Origin: Adiantum capillus-veneris
Lineage: Eukaryota > Streptophyta > Polypodiopsida > Polypodiales > Pteridaceae
NCBI GenBank assembly: GCA_014529385.2
Contig: CM043969.1
Coordinates: 11,385,001 to 11,449,000, forward strand
Direction: 5' to 3'
Length of the DNA: 64,000 nucleotides
Below the pieces are notes generated by a model that ran no database searches, was not told the DNA's origin, and worked only from the letters and a program-made list of their open reading frames with translations. Position 1 is the stretch's first letter. Each line of letters begins with the position of its first letter. This document shows, in pieces, positions 21,061-37,122 of this stretch. Position numbers and translations under genes: made by a program.

Positions 21061-21995
21061 GCGAAGCCAAAACAAAAAATTTGGCGATTCTGCCACCCTA
21101 GACCGATGAGATGGGAGCGGATGGACATGAAACTTTGCAGAGCTAGGGAAAGCACTTAAATCCCCACCCCTGCAAAGTTTCATGGGCAATACAATCCCTC
21201 TTGATGGTCTACTGTGGCACAATTGCCAGTTGTTTACCATTGGGCCCTTAGCAAAGCCAAAACAAATAAATTGGCGATTGTGCCACCCCACAGACCAACG
21301 AGATGAGAGTGGATGGCTATGAAACATTGCAGGGGTAGGAAAAGCACCTAAATCCCCAACCTTGCATAGTTTCATGGGCATCATAATCCGTCTCGACGGG
21401 CTACGGTGGCACAATCACTTGTTTTTTACCATTAGACCCTTAGCAAAGCCAAAACAAAAAAATTGGCGATTGTGCCACCCTAGACCTATGAGATGGGAGT
21501 GGATGGCCATGAAACATTTTAGGGGTAGGAAAAGCACCTAAATGCCCACCCTGCAAAGTTTCATGGGCAACGCAATCCGTCTCGACGGTCTACGGTGGCA
21601 CAATCGCTCGCCATTTTTTGACCATTGAGCCCTTCGCGAAGCCAAAATGAAACAATTGACGATTGTGCCACCCTAGACGGACGAGATGGGAGCAAATGGC
21701 CATGAAACATTGTAGGGGTAGGTAAAGTACCTAAATCTCCACTCTTGCAAAGTTTCATGGGCATCCCAATCAGTCGATGGTCTACGGTGGCACAATCCTC
21801 GTTTTTGACCATTGGGTCCGTAGCAAAGCCAAAACAAAAAAGATGGTGATTGTGCCACCCTAAACCAACGAGACGAGAGCAGATGGCCATGTATCTTTGC
21901 AAGGGAAAATAAAGCACCTGAATCCTCACCCTTGCAAAGTTTCATGGGCAACACAATCCTTCTCGACGGGCTTTGGTGGCGCAATCACCAATTTT
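21061..21995. repeat. tandem array, about 4.9 units of about 190 bp
   Basis: Units start at about 21,061, 21,251, 21,443, 21,636 and 21,823 with gc(g/a)aagccaaaac. Each contains ggcgattgtgccaccctaga, gatgggagtggatggccatg, gcaaagtttcatgggca and gtctcgacggtctacggtgg. The opening gattgtgccacc and closing ggtggcacaatc of each unit are inverted copies, so each unit can form a large hairpin. Unit length is in the nucleosome-size range of plant satellites. Confidence 0.9.
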
Positions 21996-22770
21996 TCACA
22001 CATGACTCAGTGGCTCATAGCGGCTTTCTTACTGGGTTGGGTGGATAGATTTAAAACAAGAGCTAAGAGGATCACAAAGCTAGAACAAAATAAAGATTCT
22101 TACATCAAAAGAGTGGTAGTAATTAAAGAGGGTTAAGATGATGGGACGTGGAGATCTCAGGATTTCATCAAGCATTTTTGCTCCAATTAGGAAAACAATT
22201 TTTTGCTTATAGAATATCTTCCTATCAATGTACACGTTTACATGCATGTGTTGCAAGAAACGAAAAGGAAATACTTCTGGCCTATTGTTATTATCCATGT
22301 GTCCGGTGTAGGGAATTGATTACTAGAGTTGCATACCTTAAGTGCCGACAAGGTGACACCTTCATCACATGCCTCTATCTCCTGTTGAAGTCCATACAAT
22401 CCTCCACATTAGGTTCAAAACAGACTGGGTGAGAAGAGTCTACCTCAATCGGCTTTCCATTCTGCATGCGGCGGCGGTGCTTGGGTGGTCGCACTTTACT
22501 TGAACTCTCTAGGCATAGAGAGAGCATAGGCCCACTTGCATCCACCAAATGCTTTAGGCTTTGTGGCTTAGACTTTGTGGTTGATGTAGTTGATGACTCT
22601 TCGTGGACCATTAGAGAGAAAACACTTGGTGCTACACAAAATTTGATTGACGTAAGAGTGCTGTGGTTTTCAAAAGCAAAACTCACCATTCTTTCTTCAC
22701 TTCCTCTGTCGGCACTCATTGACAAAATGCTTTGGTTGGGAACAGTGACAACATTTCGTAGTCCTCCCAA
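21996..22770. other. unresolved sequence with a - strand open frame
   Basis: Between the 190-bp array and the gypsy pol. On the - strand 22,803-22,375 is open for 142 codons (with KHRRRMQNGK and HPVCFEPNVEDCMDF) and is followed by a shorter open frame to 22,080. It may belong to the same - strand gypsy relic as the protease fragment, but I recognise no domain. Confidence 0.35.
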
Positions 22771-22784
22771 TTGATGCTCTTGAT

Positions 22785-25700
22785 TTGCGATTAGCACGAG
22801 CAATGCAAGATGGGGAGCTTACCTCTTGGATATTGATGACACTACAACCCGGCACTAGCACATTAAAAGTAAGAATGGTAGATCATAGAGTCGTACAGGT
22901 GACGGGTATGATTGAAAACATGCAGATAAGAGTTGGGAGGGAGAAATTCAAAACCAGTTTCCTAGTCCTGGATGTGCAGGGAGCATATGGAATGCTACTA
23001 GGGCGCCCATGGTTAAGAACATCACATGCTGTTCATGACTATGCAAACCAAACTTTGACCATAAAAGGGGCCAGTGGCAGAATCCAAATCTAGACCAACA
23101 ATACCAGGAGCTGGAAAACGGAACTGAGGCCGAAGGAGTTGTGTCAGAAGTACAGAGCCAAGAAAATCAAGTGAATGCTAGTGGCTATGAACATATTTCC
23201 TTTGGCAGAAATCGACTTGAATGCAGTCTTGCTGAACAAAGAGCAGGCTGACAAGCAGAAGAGATAATTCCCTGATCAATTTACCGAAGTCAATGCAGGG
23301 GAAAGAACAGTTCAGCTAACTGGGAGGATGGAGGAACCAACTGATACTGGTATAGTAGACGAACCAGTATGTTCTGAGGAATACCCACTGGATCAGAATA
23401 ATGATTCAGAAATGAATGGACCATCCTGGGACTACGCTGAACAATCGACCAAACGAAAAGGAGGCGGACCAAACTGGTTGCTTCCAGACGATCAGGAAGT
23501 AGAAGAGTGGAACCTGGGATCAGAGGAAAATCCCAGAATGATCAAGGTTAACAAGCACCTCAACCCGGCAATGAAGGAAAAGGCACGGGAAATGTTCCAG
23601 AACTTTAAAGATGTGTTTGCCTGGGAACATACAGATTTGAAGGGAGTAGATCCTGAAGTCTGTCAGCACCGAATACCACTGAAATCGAATGCTAGGCCAG
23701 TAAGATTGCAAAGATACCGGATGAACCCCAACTATGCAAAGAAGGTCAAGGAGGAGATTGATAATCTTCTCAAGGCTGGGTTCATTACGAAAGTGGCAAG
23801 CAGTGATTGGCTATTTCCCATAGTTGTCGTTCCCAAAAAGAATGGGAATTAAGAGTTTGTGTTGACTATAGGGAACTAAATGCCTAGACTATTAAGGATC
23901 CATTTCCCTTACCTTTTACTGATATGTTGCTTGATGATATCATAGGATATGAGATGTATAGCTTTATGGATGGTTATAACGGCTATAACCAGTTACAGAT
24001 CACTCCTGAAGATAGAGCTAAAACCACTTTCATCACTGAGTGGGGAGCTTTCATGTATCTGGTGATGCCTTTTGGCCTGTGCAATGCACCAGCTACCTTT
24101 CAGTGGTGTATGATGGAGATGTTTAATGAATTTCTTCATCGGTTCCTCGCCATTTCATGGATGACTTCACTATTTATTCAGATGAGGACCAACACCTTCT
24201 ATTCCTAGAGATGGTTTTTAAACGCTGTCAGGAGAAGAGGATTTGTTTGAATCCATTCAAATATATTTTTCTAGTTTGGAAGGGACAATTACTGGGACAT
24301 GTGGTTTCCCACAATGGAATAGAGATGGCCAATGACAAAATACAGTGTGTCTAGCAAGCTAAAGCACCCAGAACTGCTTCAGAGTTGAGTTCTTTCTTGG
24401 GTTATGTGAATTTCTATAGAAGATTTGTACACAATTTTGCTTCTCAAGAAGTACCACTATATGAGCTTACAAAGAAGACCAGTAAGTTCAACTGGACAGC
24501 TGAGTGTGAGGAGAGTTTCCAGAATTTGAAAAAAGCTATTACCAGTAAACCAGTCCTTAGGCAGCCGAATTGGGATATTATTTTCCACGTACATGTAGAT
24601 GCTTCAGGATTGGCAATGGGGGCAATATTAGCTCAGCCAGATGAAAGAACAGACTATCCGGTTTATTTTGCAAGTCGCAGATTCAGTCAGGCTGAACAAA
24701 GCTATACGACTACTGAGAGAGAAGCCCTCGGAATGGTTTTTAGCGCTACGAAGTTCAGGCATTACCTGTTGGGAAAGTTATTTCATTTTTATGTGGACCA
24801 TCAAGCTCTTCTGTTTTTGATTAACAAAGTCATTATTCAAGGTAGGTTGATAAGATGGATGATGTTTCTTATGAAATTTGAATTCACAAATTTCCATAAG
24901 CCTGGCCGAAACCACTGGAGTTGACTTTCTTTCAAGAAGTACGGAAGGATATTCAGAATCACCCTTGAGAGATGAGCCAGTGGATGCAGATTTATTTCAG
25001 TTAGAGGCAGAAGAATCAGTGGATCCTGAAAGGTATGACATTTATCGATTCCTTTCCCAAGGTGCCTTTCCAGAGGATTGGAAGCAGAATCAGAAGAAAG
25101 CTCTGATCATAAAAAGCCTGAAATTTACTATCATAGGAGGATTACTTTATCGACTGGGTGTGGATGGTATACTTCGACGATGTGTCCCTATGGAAGGAAG
25201 AATGCAAGTGATTTCAGAAGCTCATAATGGTGAGTCTGGTGGACACTTTTCCAATGAATTAAACTACAATAAGATTCTGCAAGCTGGTATGTGGTGGCAA
25301 ACACTGATTTGTTGATGTCAGAAGTTTTTGTAAAACTTGTGACATATGTCAAAGAATGGGCCGACCAACAGCTGCAGATATGACTCCCTTAATGCCAATA
25401 CAACCACTAGGAGTATTCATGAAATGGGGACTGGATTTTATGGGACCTTTTAAGAAGGTAACTCCCAGGAAGAACAAGTACATAGTGATGGCTACTTGTT
25501 ATGTTACCAAGTGGGTTGCAGCTAAGGCTCTTCCCGACAACACAGCCAAGTCAACTGCAAGGTTTCTGATTGAGAATATTGTCTGCCGATATGGATGTCC
25601 AGTAGAGATTGTGACCGATCAAGGAACACATTTTATTAATGACACTATGGAAATCCTATTGGATATGCTTTCAGTCAAGCATCGGAAATCTACTCCTTAC

Positions 25701-26330
25701 TATCCCAGATGCAATGGACAGGCTGAAAGTAGCAATAAAACAATAAATACTATTCTCACTAAGGTGGTGCAAAAGAAACCAGACCAGTGGGATTTGAAAC
25801 TTCATACTGCTCTATGGGCTTATAGGAGAGCTTATAAAGTAACTACTGGAATGACACCATTCAGAATGGTGTATGGTACTATAGCTGTGGTTCCTATGGA
25901 GTTTGTAATCCCCAGTCTGAGAATGGCTGTGAAGTATGGATTAGACTTCAACCATAATCTTAAGAAGAGGTTGGATGAACTGATACAATTAGATGAACTC
26001 AGGCAAAGGGCTATATTGGAACAAGAAATTGTTCAACAACGAAGAAAGCACTGGCATGATCGCCGAATTAAAGTTTGAGAATTCCAGAAAGGGGACTTAG
26101 TGCTTCTATATCAGTCTAGACTAGGTCCAAAGAAGCCGAACTTGAAAATTGCCTGGGCAGGACCTTTTGAGGTAGACTGGGTCTTCTCCAATGGCACAGT
26201 CAAACTCAAAGATTTATCGGGGTTGATGTTGCCAAGAGTGTATAATGGAGCAAAGATAAAGCTTTATTATTTAGAGACCAGAGAAACTGAGCCGGAACAA
26301 GGTACTAAGAAACTGGAGGTTGCTGATTAA
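22785..26330 (+). pseudogene. Ty3/gypsy pol relic: protease end, RT, RNase H, integrase
   Basis: Domains in order: end of retropepsin (MLLGRPWLRT, about 22,993); reverse transcriptase 23,560-24,300 with VPKKNGN, FMDGYNGYNQ, MPFGLCNAPATFQ and FMDDFTIYSDED; RNase H 24,540-24,930 with HVDASGLAMGAILAQP and TTEREALGMVF; integrase 25,000-26,080 with CKTCDICQRMGRP, GLDFMGPF, VTDQGTHF and CNGQAESSNK (the D, D, E triad is present); then a C-terminal tail to 26,330. Frameshifts near 23,850, 24,160, 24,900 and 25,312 and stops such as 23,091, 24,352 and 26,076 break it. No Gag precedes it; it begins abruptly inside the protease near 22,775. The order RT-RNaseH-INT is diagnostic for Ty3/gypsy. It is followed by extra ORFs in the position where some plant gypsy lineages have env-like genes. 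Confidence 0.92.
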
Positions 26331-26804
26331 GAGATACCGGAATCAGACATTTTTGGACTTTTTCATGTGCAACCAGTTCCAGAAGGACCAGATCAAGCTA
26401 ACCTTAGAATCAGTACCAGTATGGTCGAGCCAGAATGGAAATCAGTTCAGTACCAGTATGGACACACTTTCCAAATTTTAAGTGCCCAACGGTCAAATGG
26501 CACGCGAGTGGTAATTATTACAAGGATGGGTCGTAGTCTTGTCCAATGCATGTCTGCCACGATAGCAACGACGCACAAAAGTCTAGGAGTGGCGAGTGGT
26601 GGAGCTTTTATGGCGCGAACGCGTATAACAGTCAGGAGAGTTACCATTTTTCCTCATAAATCTCCTGCGCGACGCTTCCCTCCTGTCAACCATTCGCCAT
26701 CGCCGAGCTCCGAGGTTTCTTCATTGCAGCCGCAAACTTTGACCTCTGACGAGACAGTTGACTGTCAGATAGTCTTGCTAGCAACACCAGGAAACGGCTT
26801 CGAC

Positions 26805-28440
26805 ATGACAAGTAAGTCATCTTCTCCTTCGCCTGTTTCATCGTCATCGACGTCACAATGTATGGGTAGAAAGAAATGCTCAGAGAAGATGCAGAAGTCT
26901 CTTGAGGAAACCCAGGCTATAGTTGCTGAGGCAAAGGCAAGCCTTCCCGTTCTTCCATACAGTAAAATCCAACGTTATGTATTTACTCTTCGAGTTGTAT
27001 TGCAAGCCACAAGGATTTCTTTTGATGCAGACATCATCAAGCAAGTTCTTGATTCCGTTGACGCTGAGAATGGCAGTGCCATGGTAAATGGAAGGAAGGT
27101 GTCAGTAACAACAGAAGCCATAGCATTTGCATTCTGGATGCCCAATGAGCCTAAACCTTCTGTGGCGACTGCGCAGAAAATCAGTATAGATTTAAAGGAG
27201 GATGAAACGGCTAGACGAAAGCGCAAGGCAAGTGCTCAAGGAGTTCTAGTAGCCGGACTGGAAGCCTTCGCTGCTTACAGGTTTGTAGCTGAAGCAGTAA
27301 GTCTTAAGAACAACCCAACGTATGTGTCAGAAAAATTGTTTGCTATGCTGTTGGCCAAGATACTGGATCCACAAGTCCATATCAACCTTTGCCAAATTCT
27401 CTCACATAATGTACTCCAGCAGACTGCCAAGCTAAAATCTCAAACTATTTTCAAGGCCTGGTATGTTTGGCAATTCCTGTATTGGGCTACTGCTACTGCA
27501 AATATTAATGAGCAGGTAAAGCAAGCTTGGAGTGAAAAGCCAATTTCTGAACCAAAGAAAATTGAACTGTCCTCAGATGACGAGGAAACAGACAGTCAAA
27601 CCATTTCAACCGACCTGAAAAGGAAAGCAACTGCAGAAGAGGCTAGCAGTTCAAAGAAGCAAAAAATTACACTGACAAAAAGTAGTGAATTTTTGAAGCA
27701 AATAGAAAGCCAGGTCAAGGCAGTAACCACTGAGAAAGCTGTAGTGAGTCAAACTGAGTAGAAATTTTCTCAAAAGACTGTGCCTGACCAGTCAGTTGTA
27801 AAGAATACAGTTGCTACGAGGTTTGGGAAAGATCATGGCAAGCCAGTCACTGTGGAGCAAATAGCAGACCAGTCAGGGGACAAAGGCAAGAGTCAACTGG
27901 ACAAAGGGAAAGGTCCAGCGTTCTCAACTTTGCCTAGTGGAATTTCTACAAATACTGGAAACCTTCTGCAACTGGTAAAACAGGTAAGCTGCAACAAATG
28001 CAGACTCAACCATTAAAAGGGCATCTTCTGCTCAGCAAAGCTAATTATGCAACTCTACCCTATGTGGCTCCAATGGAAATATATGAGCCTATTGATTCTG
28101 ATCCAACCACAGTCAAAGACAGATGTTCAGTCGTTATACATTCTTCTTGGAATACCATTGTCAGCTGTATGGGACAACTGATGGGGGTTGATGGATCAAA
28201 AGAAGAAGTCAAAAAGCTCAAAGCTGACTTGGCAGAAGCACAACATCAGATTGAAACGCTCCAGAAAGCCCAGGAAGTGCAGAACATACAACACAGGGTA
28301 CTAGAAGCTCAATCAGAAAGGACTAATGAGTTGTTAAACAAAAAGATAGCTAAGGCTGAATCTGAAATCATGATCATCAAAAGTCAAAGGAATGAAGCAC
28401 TGAGAGCTGCCGAGCGAGCTGAAACAATGCTCAGGATGAA
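26805..28440 (+). pseudogene. extra ORF downstream of gypsy integrase (env-like position, unknown protein)
   Basis: I take the ATG at 26,805 (MTSKSSSPSPVSS) as the likely start; the open frame upstream to 26,367 looks non-coding. It reads to a TAG at 27,759, continues in the same frame to about 27,990, then shifts frame and continues to about 28,440: roughly 540 codons. The first part has a helical region (VFTLRVVLQATRISFDADI, AYRFVAEAVSLKNNP) and an acidic/basic linker with KRKATAEEASSSKKQK. The last 100 codons are a strong coiled coil (VKKLKADLAEAQHQIETLQ). I see no signal peptide, membrane helix or fusion peptide, so a true envelope protein is not supported. The reading ends abruptly at 28,440. 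Confidence 0.65.
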
Positions 28441-28870
28441 GCGGGTTTTTCCAAGCTCCCTCTACTCTCTTGCCATTCGTCCACTACCTTTCTCTTTACC
28501 CTTAGCCTTCCAAACCGCTCACTATTGCTCCCATTCTGATATTGGATTGGTACTTGTGTTGGCTTCATTCTCATTGGGCCCACTGGCTCCTTCGTTCTTG
28601 GGTGCCTCGGGATTGGTAAGTGTAATTATTGAAAAATCTTTGCCCTTCTTACAGTGATGAATCTTGATTCCACAGTTAAAGTCTTTGTAGCAAGTACATT
28701 GAGAACATTGATTAGACATATGATCCTTTGATTTGCATTTGGAGCACTAGATCTCTGTCTTCTTCACTGAGGGTCTTTTCCTTGCAATTTCACCTATTTG
28801 TTTGGACATTTCCTCTATCTTTATGCAGAATCCCTTCTTCTTCCCCTTACCCTTGGAATTAAAAATGGAA
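28441..28870 (-). pseudogene. Gag nucleocapsid (zinc-knuckle) fragment
   Basis: The - strand encodes NSKGKGKKKGFCIKIEEM, a helix and basic stretch, a stop, then CSKCKSKDHMSNQC, a perfect C-x2-C-x4-H-x4-C zinc knuckle as in retroviral-type Gag. It continues through KIHHCKKGKDFSI to a Pro/Asn-rich tail. It is in opposite orientation to the gypsy pol it abuts at 28,440, so it belongs to a different insertion, perhaps that of the - strand protease (20.6 kb) and integrase (30.2 kb) relics. Confidence 0.7.
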
Positions 28871-30183
28871 CAACACTGGAAACAATGACTAGGACTGGAG
28901 TTGCATTAGTTAGAAGGTAAATAAAGTACAACTGAAAATAGTACTGGAAAGTACTTCAACTTATTGTGATTATAAAGGATGCCAGCCAATGGCTCAAGAT
29001 ACAATCACAGGGCTTGGGATGATAGAAGTCTAGAGATCTAGAGATCTATGGATCCAAGAAGTTAGAACCCGCAAAATGAGTAATGGGACCTATTTCTAGT
29101 TTTTGACTGATCACAACAATGATGGCCTCTCTTCATTCAACACAACCATTTACAACGTATTCTGAGTAGGCACAGTCCTCAACAACCTCTAGTGGCTCCA
29201 ATGGCCGCCTCGCCAATAAAGCCCTCAATTGGCAAAAAAAAACTCTACAAATTCAAACAAGCCTCATCTTATAGGGGTGGCTAAACAAAAAAAAAAAAAA
29301 CTTCTTATCCCTTGCTCGTGCAGCTCACCGTGAGTATTTTTTTAGTATTTTCTATGGAGTACACACATTTGGCACCTCAATTTTGGTAGTACCTTGCATG
29401 TCTCACCACCTCGGCAAGTTTCCATTCTCTCTCTCTTTTGAGTTTACCCTTTTGCTCAACTTTGGCTCTACCCGCTTTGATCTGATCAGCTCAGATTTTG
29501 CCCCTTTGATGGGCGCCTTGGAATTTCTGTTTTGGAATGCCCCTTGACTCCACTTTTGTTGGGCTTTGAATGACTTTGGACCTCTTTGGAATGGCCCTCT
29601 GATCACATTTGTCGGCCCTTGGGTGGCCCTCGGATTATCTCTCTCTATCTCTAACTCATGACCACCCTAACCCAATTCCCCTCACCTCATCACTAACGAG
29701 GTTGCTAGTGTGTGTGTGTCTGTGTTTGGGGGGGGGGGGGGGGGGGGGGGGGGCTTCATTTGTCCCTGTCAAAAACTTTGGGGGCACATGGGGCAAGGGA
29801 CACGTTCCTTATGAAGGTGCCACATCATCATTGCCCAAAGCTCTCGACCATCGCCACTTGCCTTCGGCTCCGACAAAAGCCACCACCTATTGCACCCAAA
29901 GGGCATCCTCTGCAATTGCGCTCATAGCAAAGAGAGGCCTCCATGGCCCACACGAAGAGAGAACTCCCTTCTCAACTCATCAACAATGTGATGGTCACAC
30001 AAATGAATATATACACCATCTTTATGTCCCCCCAATGTGGATTTGGGTCTACTGTGATGCCACGTGGTGGCTCCTAGGGTGTCTTGGCCCTCGAGCTCAG
30101 AAACCATAAAAAAGAATCAAGTTTTGAACCTCTTTCCCCTCCACATTCTCTTTACTATAATTTTATACCTAGTGCTCCATTGC
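28871..30183. other. no gene recognised; inverted-repeat arm and poly-G run
   Basis: 29,012-29,092 is the inverted partner of 36,346-36,425. A run of 26 G lies at 29,728-29,753. The open frames here (for example 29,609-30,109) cross the G run or low-complexity sequence and show no domain. Confidence 0.6.
29728..29753. repeat. poly-G tract, 26 bases
   Basis: Uninterrupted G homopolymer after (tg)n tttg. Long G runs are rare, can form quadruplexes and are prone to sequencing and assembly length error. Confidence 0.9.
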
Positions 30184-30400
30184 TCAAGCCGCAAAAACTG
30201 AACGAAACCCACAATTTTCAACCTCAAACTCCATTGTCTTGACCGCATTTTGACCATGCCATACAAGAAGGTCTTCTCTACTCATTCCATCTTCCCATGG
30301 AAATACATTCCATGTAAGAACTGCATCTTCAATTGGCATCACAGGTTCTTGGCAATACATCAATTCAATAGGCATATAGCCCATGATTGAACTATGTGTT
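30184..30400 (-). pseudogene. Ty3/gypsy integrase C-terminal fragment
   Basis: The - strand frame reads THSSIMGYMPIELMYCQEPV, then MPIEDAVLTW and WEDGMSREDLL. This is the segment just after the integrase catalytic core, where the family has TGYxPxELxYGxEPVxP. It ends at a stop at 30,184 after a diverged tail. No neighbouring integrase motifs are readable. Confidence 0.65.

Positions 30401-34550
<4,150 letters not shown>

Positions 34551-34641
<91 letters not shown>
34551..34641. repeat. (GA)45 microsatellite
   Basis: About 45 uninterrupted GA units. Confidence 0.97.
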
Positions 34642-34644
<3 letters not shown>

Positions 34645-35336
34645 CAACGGCAATGGGGGGTTGGCTCTATTGGTGGTTGTTGTTGTAATGATGATGTTGT
34701 GTGTGGCCTTTAGCAATGTGTTGAGAAAGATAGTGAAACAGATCCTTCAAGAGCTACGGATCCTAGCAATGTTGCTTGGTCAACAAGTGACAAACCTGAA
34801 CTAGTAGACATAGGGAATCATCCCCTTGCAGCACTACTAGATCTGTAGCTTCTTGGGCATCTAGCGCTTAGGTGACGAATCAATCGCCAAGTGCTTCAAG
34901 GACTGCATCAACCTACTAGGCACTCAGAAGAGTAGAGTGAGAGGTGGGGCATGTGTCAATGTCACCTCTTCTCTTGATTTCTTAAGACAGGTAAAAGATC
35001 CAAGTCTCCCAAAATTTCAAACTTGAAAGTCCAAAGGTGGTTTATGGTCCAACCTCAACATACAAGATAGACTTCTCCACCCCTCCGTTGTAAAGGCTCA
35101 ATTAGGTGGATTTATTGGGAAATTTATTGAAAAATGTTGTAAATCCGCAGATGCACTAAAGTGGAAGGAAGATATTAGGTATTGGAAAAGTACGGCTAAG
35201 CACTAGTCTCCATGGTGTCCCATAGTGGAAGGATTGGGCCTTACTAACTATTGGATTGAAATAGCCAACAATCTTAACAACAAGGCTTTGATACCTTGTA
35301 TTCTCTTTGGAATCATTAAAAAGGGGACTGGCAATC

Positions 35337-36025
35337 GTATTTGAAGCTGAGTTATTTTTCTTTTTTCTAGCACTCTACCCGCCTCACCGTAAGTTAGTAG
35401 ATCAGCAACAACGATATGTTCAAATAGCAGACGGACTCATGTTTTGGTATGAAGAAGCTTCTACAGAGTGGTTGGCATGGAATCAAGTGCTGCAAGATGC
35501 ACCAAAGAAGACAATAATGATGAGCTTTTTACTGATTCACAAAAGTTTCAACTCTTAATGGGTCAATGAAAGGTGCAAATCAGAAGGCTCATTAAGATCA
35601 CGAACCAACTTCTTCAGTTGACAATTGAGGCCTCCAAGATTCCAAAAAAAGAATTGGCTTGCAAGGCTAGCTCTAAACCACAATTCAAAGAAATGTCTGA
35701 GATCCTATTTAAAGCACACATCAAATGTAATCAGCCATTGTGTCAAGAGTGTATGCACACTGCATCATACTACCATAAGTTGGCCACGTCCAGGTTAACA
35801 AGGGGTAAACATACTCTGTATGATTCAGACATCAAGACCTAGAATCTCCTCACACCCTATGAAGTTGAGATGAAAACTACCAAAAAAGACCAATTGGAGT
35901 AGGAAGCACTATTTAGATTAATTCAGAAAGAGAATGCCAGGTCTAGCACTTTAGATGAGTCTAAGGCACCATGTAAATGAAAGAGGGCACCCCACAAGAA
36001 GAAAGCTCGTTGGATGGACATTGGT
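35337..36025 (+). pseudogene. relic of the gypsy extra ORF (same protein as 42.9-43.97 kb, - strand)
   Basis: In two frames the sequence parallels the - strand protein at 43,966-42,911. LALYPPHRKLVDQ matches TLYPQHQEPVDR. LLQLTIEASKIPKKELACKA matches LLQFTVESSKLPEKDIAAKA. HTASYYHKLATSRLTRGKHT matches HTASHCHKLARTRLSKGRRT. LFRLIQKEN and [10 protein letters not shown] also have partners. Stops and at least one frameshift make it a relic. The upstream acidic and RT parts are missing. It ends at 36,025, exactly where a proteasome gene fragment begins. Confidence 0.75.
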
Positions 36026-36026
36026 T

Positions 36027-36179
36027 AAACTATTGGTGTCTATTGCTGGCCTTTTGCAAGATGAAGTAGATCCAATAGTTTTAGTAATGAAGTTGGAGAA
36101 GGCACCTTTGGAGTCCTATGCTGACATAGGAGGGCTTGGTGCTCAAATACAAGAGATCAAGGAAGCATTGGAGCTAATA
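36027..36179 (+). pseudogene. RPT2: captured fragment of 26S proteasome ATPase subunit 4 (RPT2) gene
   Basis: The frame reads [20 protein letters not shown], then [20 protein letters not shown]. This is nearly identical to the segment of eukaryotic RPT2 just before the AAA ATPase domain ([20 protein letters not shown] followed by [20 protein letters not shown], from memory). About 50 codons are present; the Walker A and B motifs and the N-terminal coiled coil are not. Changes at conserved positions (D to G in GGLDAQ, M to I) suggest loss of constraint. It is fused in the open frame to TE-derived sequence on both sides, which points to transduplication or filler capture. In the cell RPT2 would be a base ATPase that opens the proteasome gate; this piece cannot do so. 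Confidence 0.85.
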
Positions 36180-36345
36180 AATTTTGGTACATACCAAAAT
36201 TCAATAAAGAGGAGGAGGAATGTAGAAGGCAAAAACAATCCTTACCAGACAGCTGGCGGACGCCATAGGCTTCCAAAACCAGTAATCAAAGACTTACCAT
36301 GGTAACTGACAGTGCACAATCAATCAGACACCAATCCAAGGACTA

Positions 36346-36425
36346 ACCCATTACTCATTTTGTGGGTTCTAACTTCTTGGATCCATAGATCTCTAGATCC
36401 CTAGGTGACTTTTGTAATCCCAAGC
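36346..36425. repeat. 80-bp segment with inverted partner at 29,012-29,092
   Basis: attactcattttgtgggttc, taacttcttggatccataga and tctctagatc recur in reverse complement 7.3 kb to the left with few changes. Probably a terminal or untranslated part of one retroelement family, present in both orientations. Confidence 0.75.
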
Positions 36426-36461
36426 TTATTGTTGATCATCAATGTGTTGTAAATTTTTGGG

Positions 36462-36960
36462 CAGCATATCCTCTATGCACATGGTGCATACTTTATGAAA
36501 ATATATGATTCCTTGGATATTTGGAGCACACAAGGTATGGAGAAGTCACACTATCGCGCCAGGGGTGTCTACTTCAAGAATACAAGACATGGAAGGGGTT
36601 CAATATGCTCATGCTATCTTCAATAAATGTTCAACTGGTTTTAAAGTACCAGTTTTGGATGCAAAGTGTCGATTGAACATGCTAGGTCATTGTGCTTGGC
36701 AAAAGAATCCCATTGATTGACCCATGCTCATTCCTCAGAGCTTTAGAGATTGTCACAAGGTCCAACACGGCATGCAATGTGGCGAGAATCAAGGACTAGG
36801 GTGGGAAAAGTCTAGGCAAGAACATAGTAATGTACTTGGAATCTCATGATAATGGAAAATCCATTGGCAAAACCCACTTGGATGCACTTATAATCCTTGT
36901 AATTTGAGTATTACAACATAATTTTTTTGTGTCACAAGACTCTTGTTTGTTAGATCAAGC
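36462..36960 (+). pseudogene. second relic of the TIR-element transposase (C-terminal part)
   Basis: Reads HILYAHGAYF, then DIWSTQGMEKSHYRARGVYF and KNTRHGRG, matching the 13,369-13,500 block (HILFAHSAFF ... SSQGMERSHYQAKAVYFKNT). It keeps the Trp lost to a stop in the 13.4 kb copy and the candidate catalytic Glu of QGMEKSH. It then decays (MFNWF shared near 36,626, then ALEIVTRSNTACNV matching IEKVINIRRSNSYH at 13.6 kb). No intron interrupts it before HILY. It begins abruptly at 36,460 after unrelated sequence. The H3-like relic follows 260 bp downstream, the same order as in the 10-20 kb element. Confidence 0.75.
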
Positions 36961-37122
36961 GTTTTCATTGTTTGATTGTTTATGCAATTGTTCAAGTAGA
37001 CGTCTAGCTCTATGTGTTCGAGTATTTCTCTACTTTGTTGTGGTTTCTACTTCAAAAGATCAATTTTTCTTCTGTTTAGCGGCTCTTTTCCATCATGTGA
37101 ACCCACCCTTACATGGCCACCC

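Noticed and set aside
26367-26804. N-terminal 146 codons of the open frame after gypsy integrase
   Set aside because: Its first codon is GTG, the composition looks non-coding, and the ATG at 26,805 begins a more protein-like sequence.
26805-28440. Retroviral envelope gene
   Set aside because: Position fits, but no signal peptide, transmembrane helix or Cys pattern is visible.
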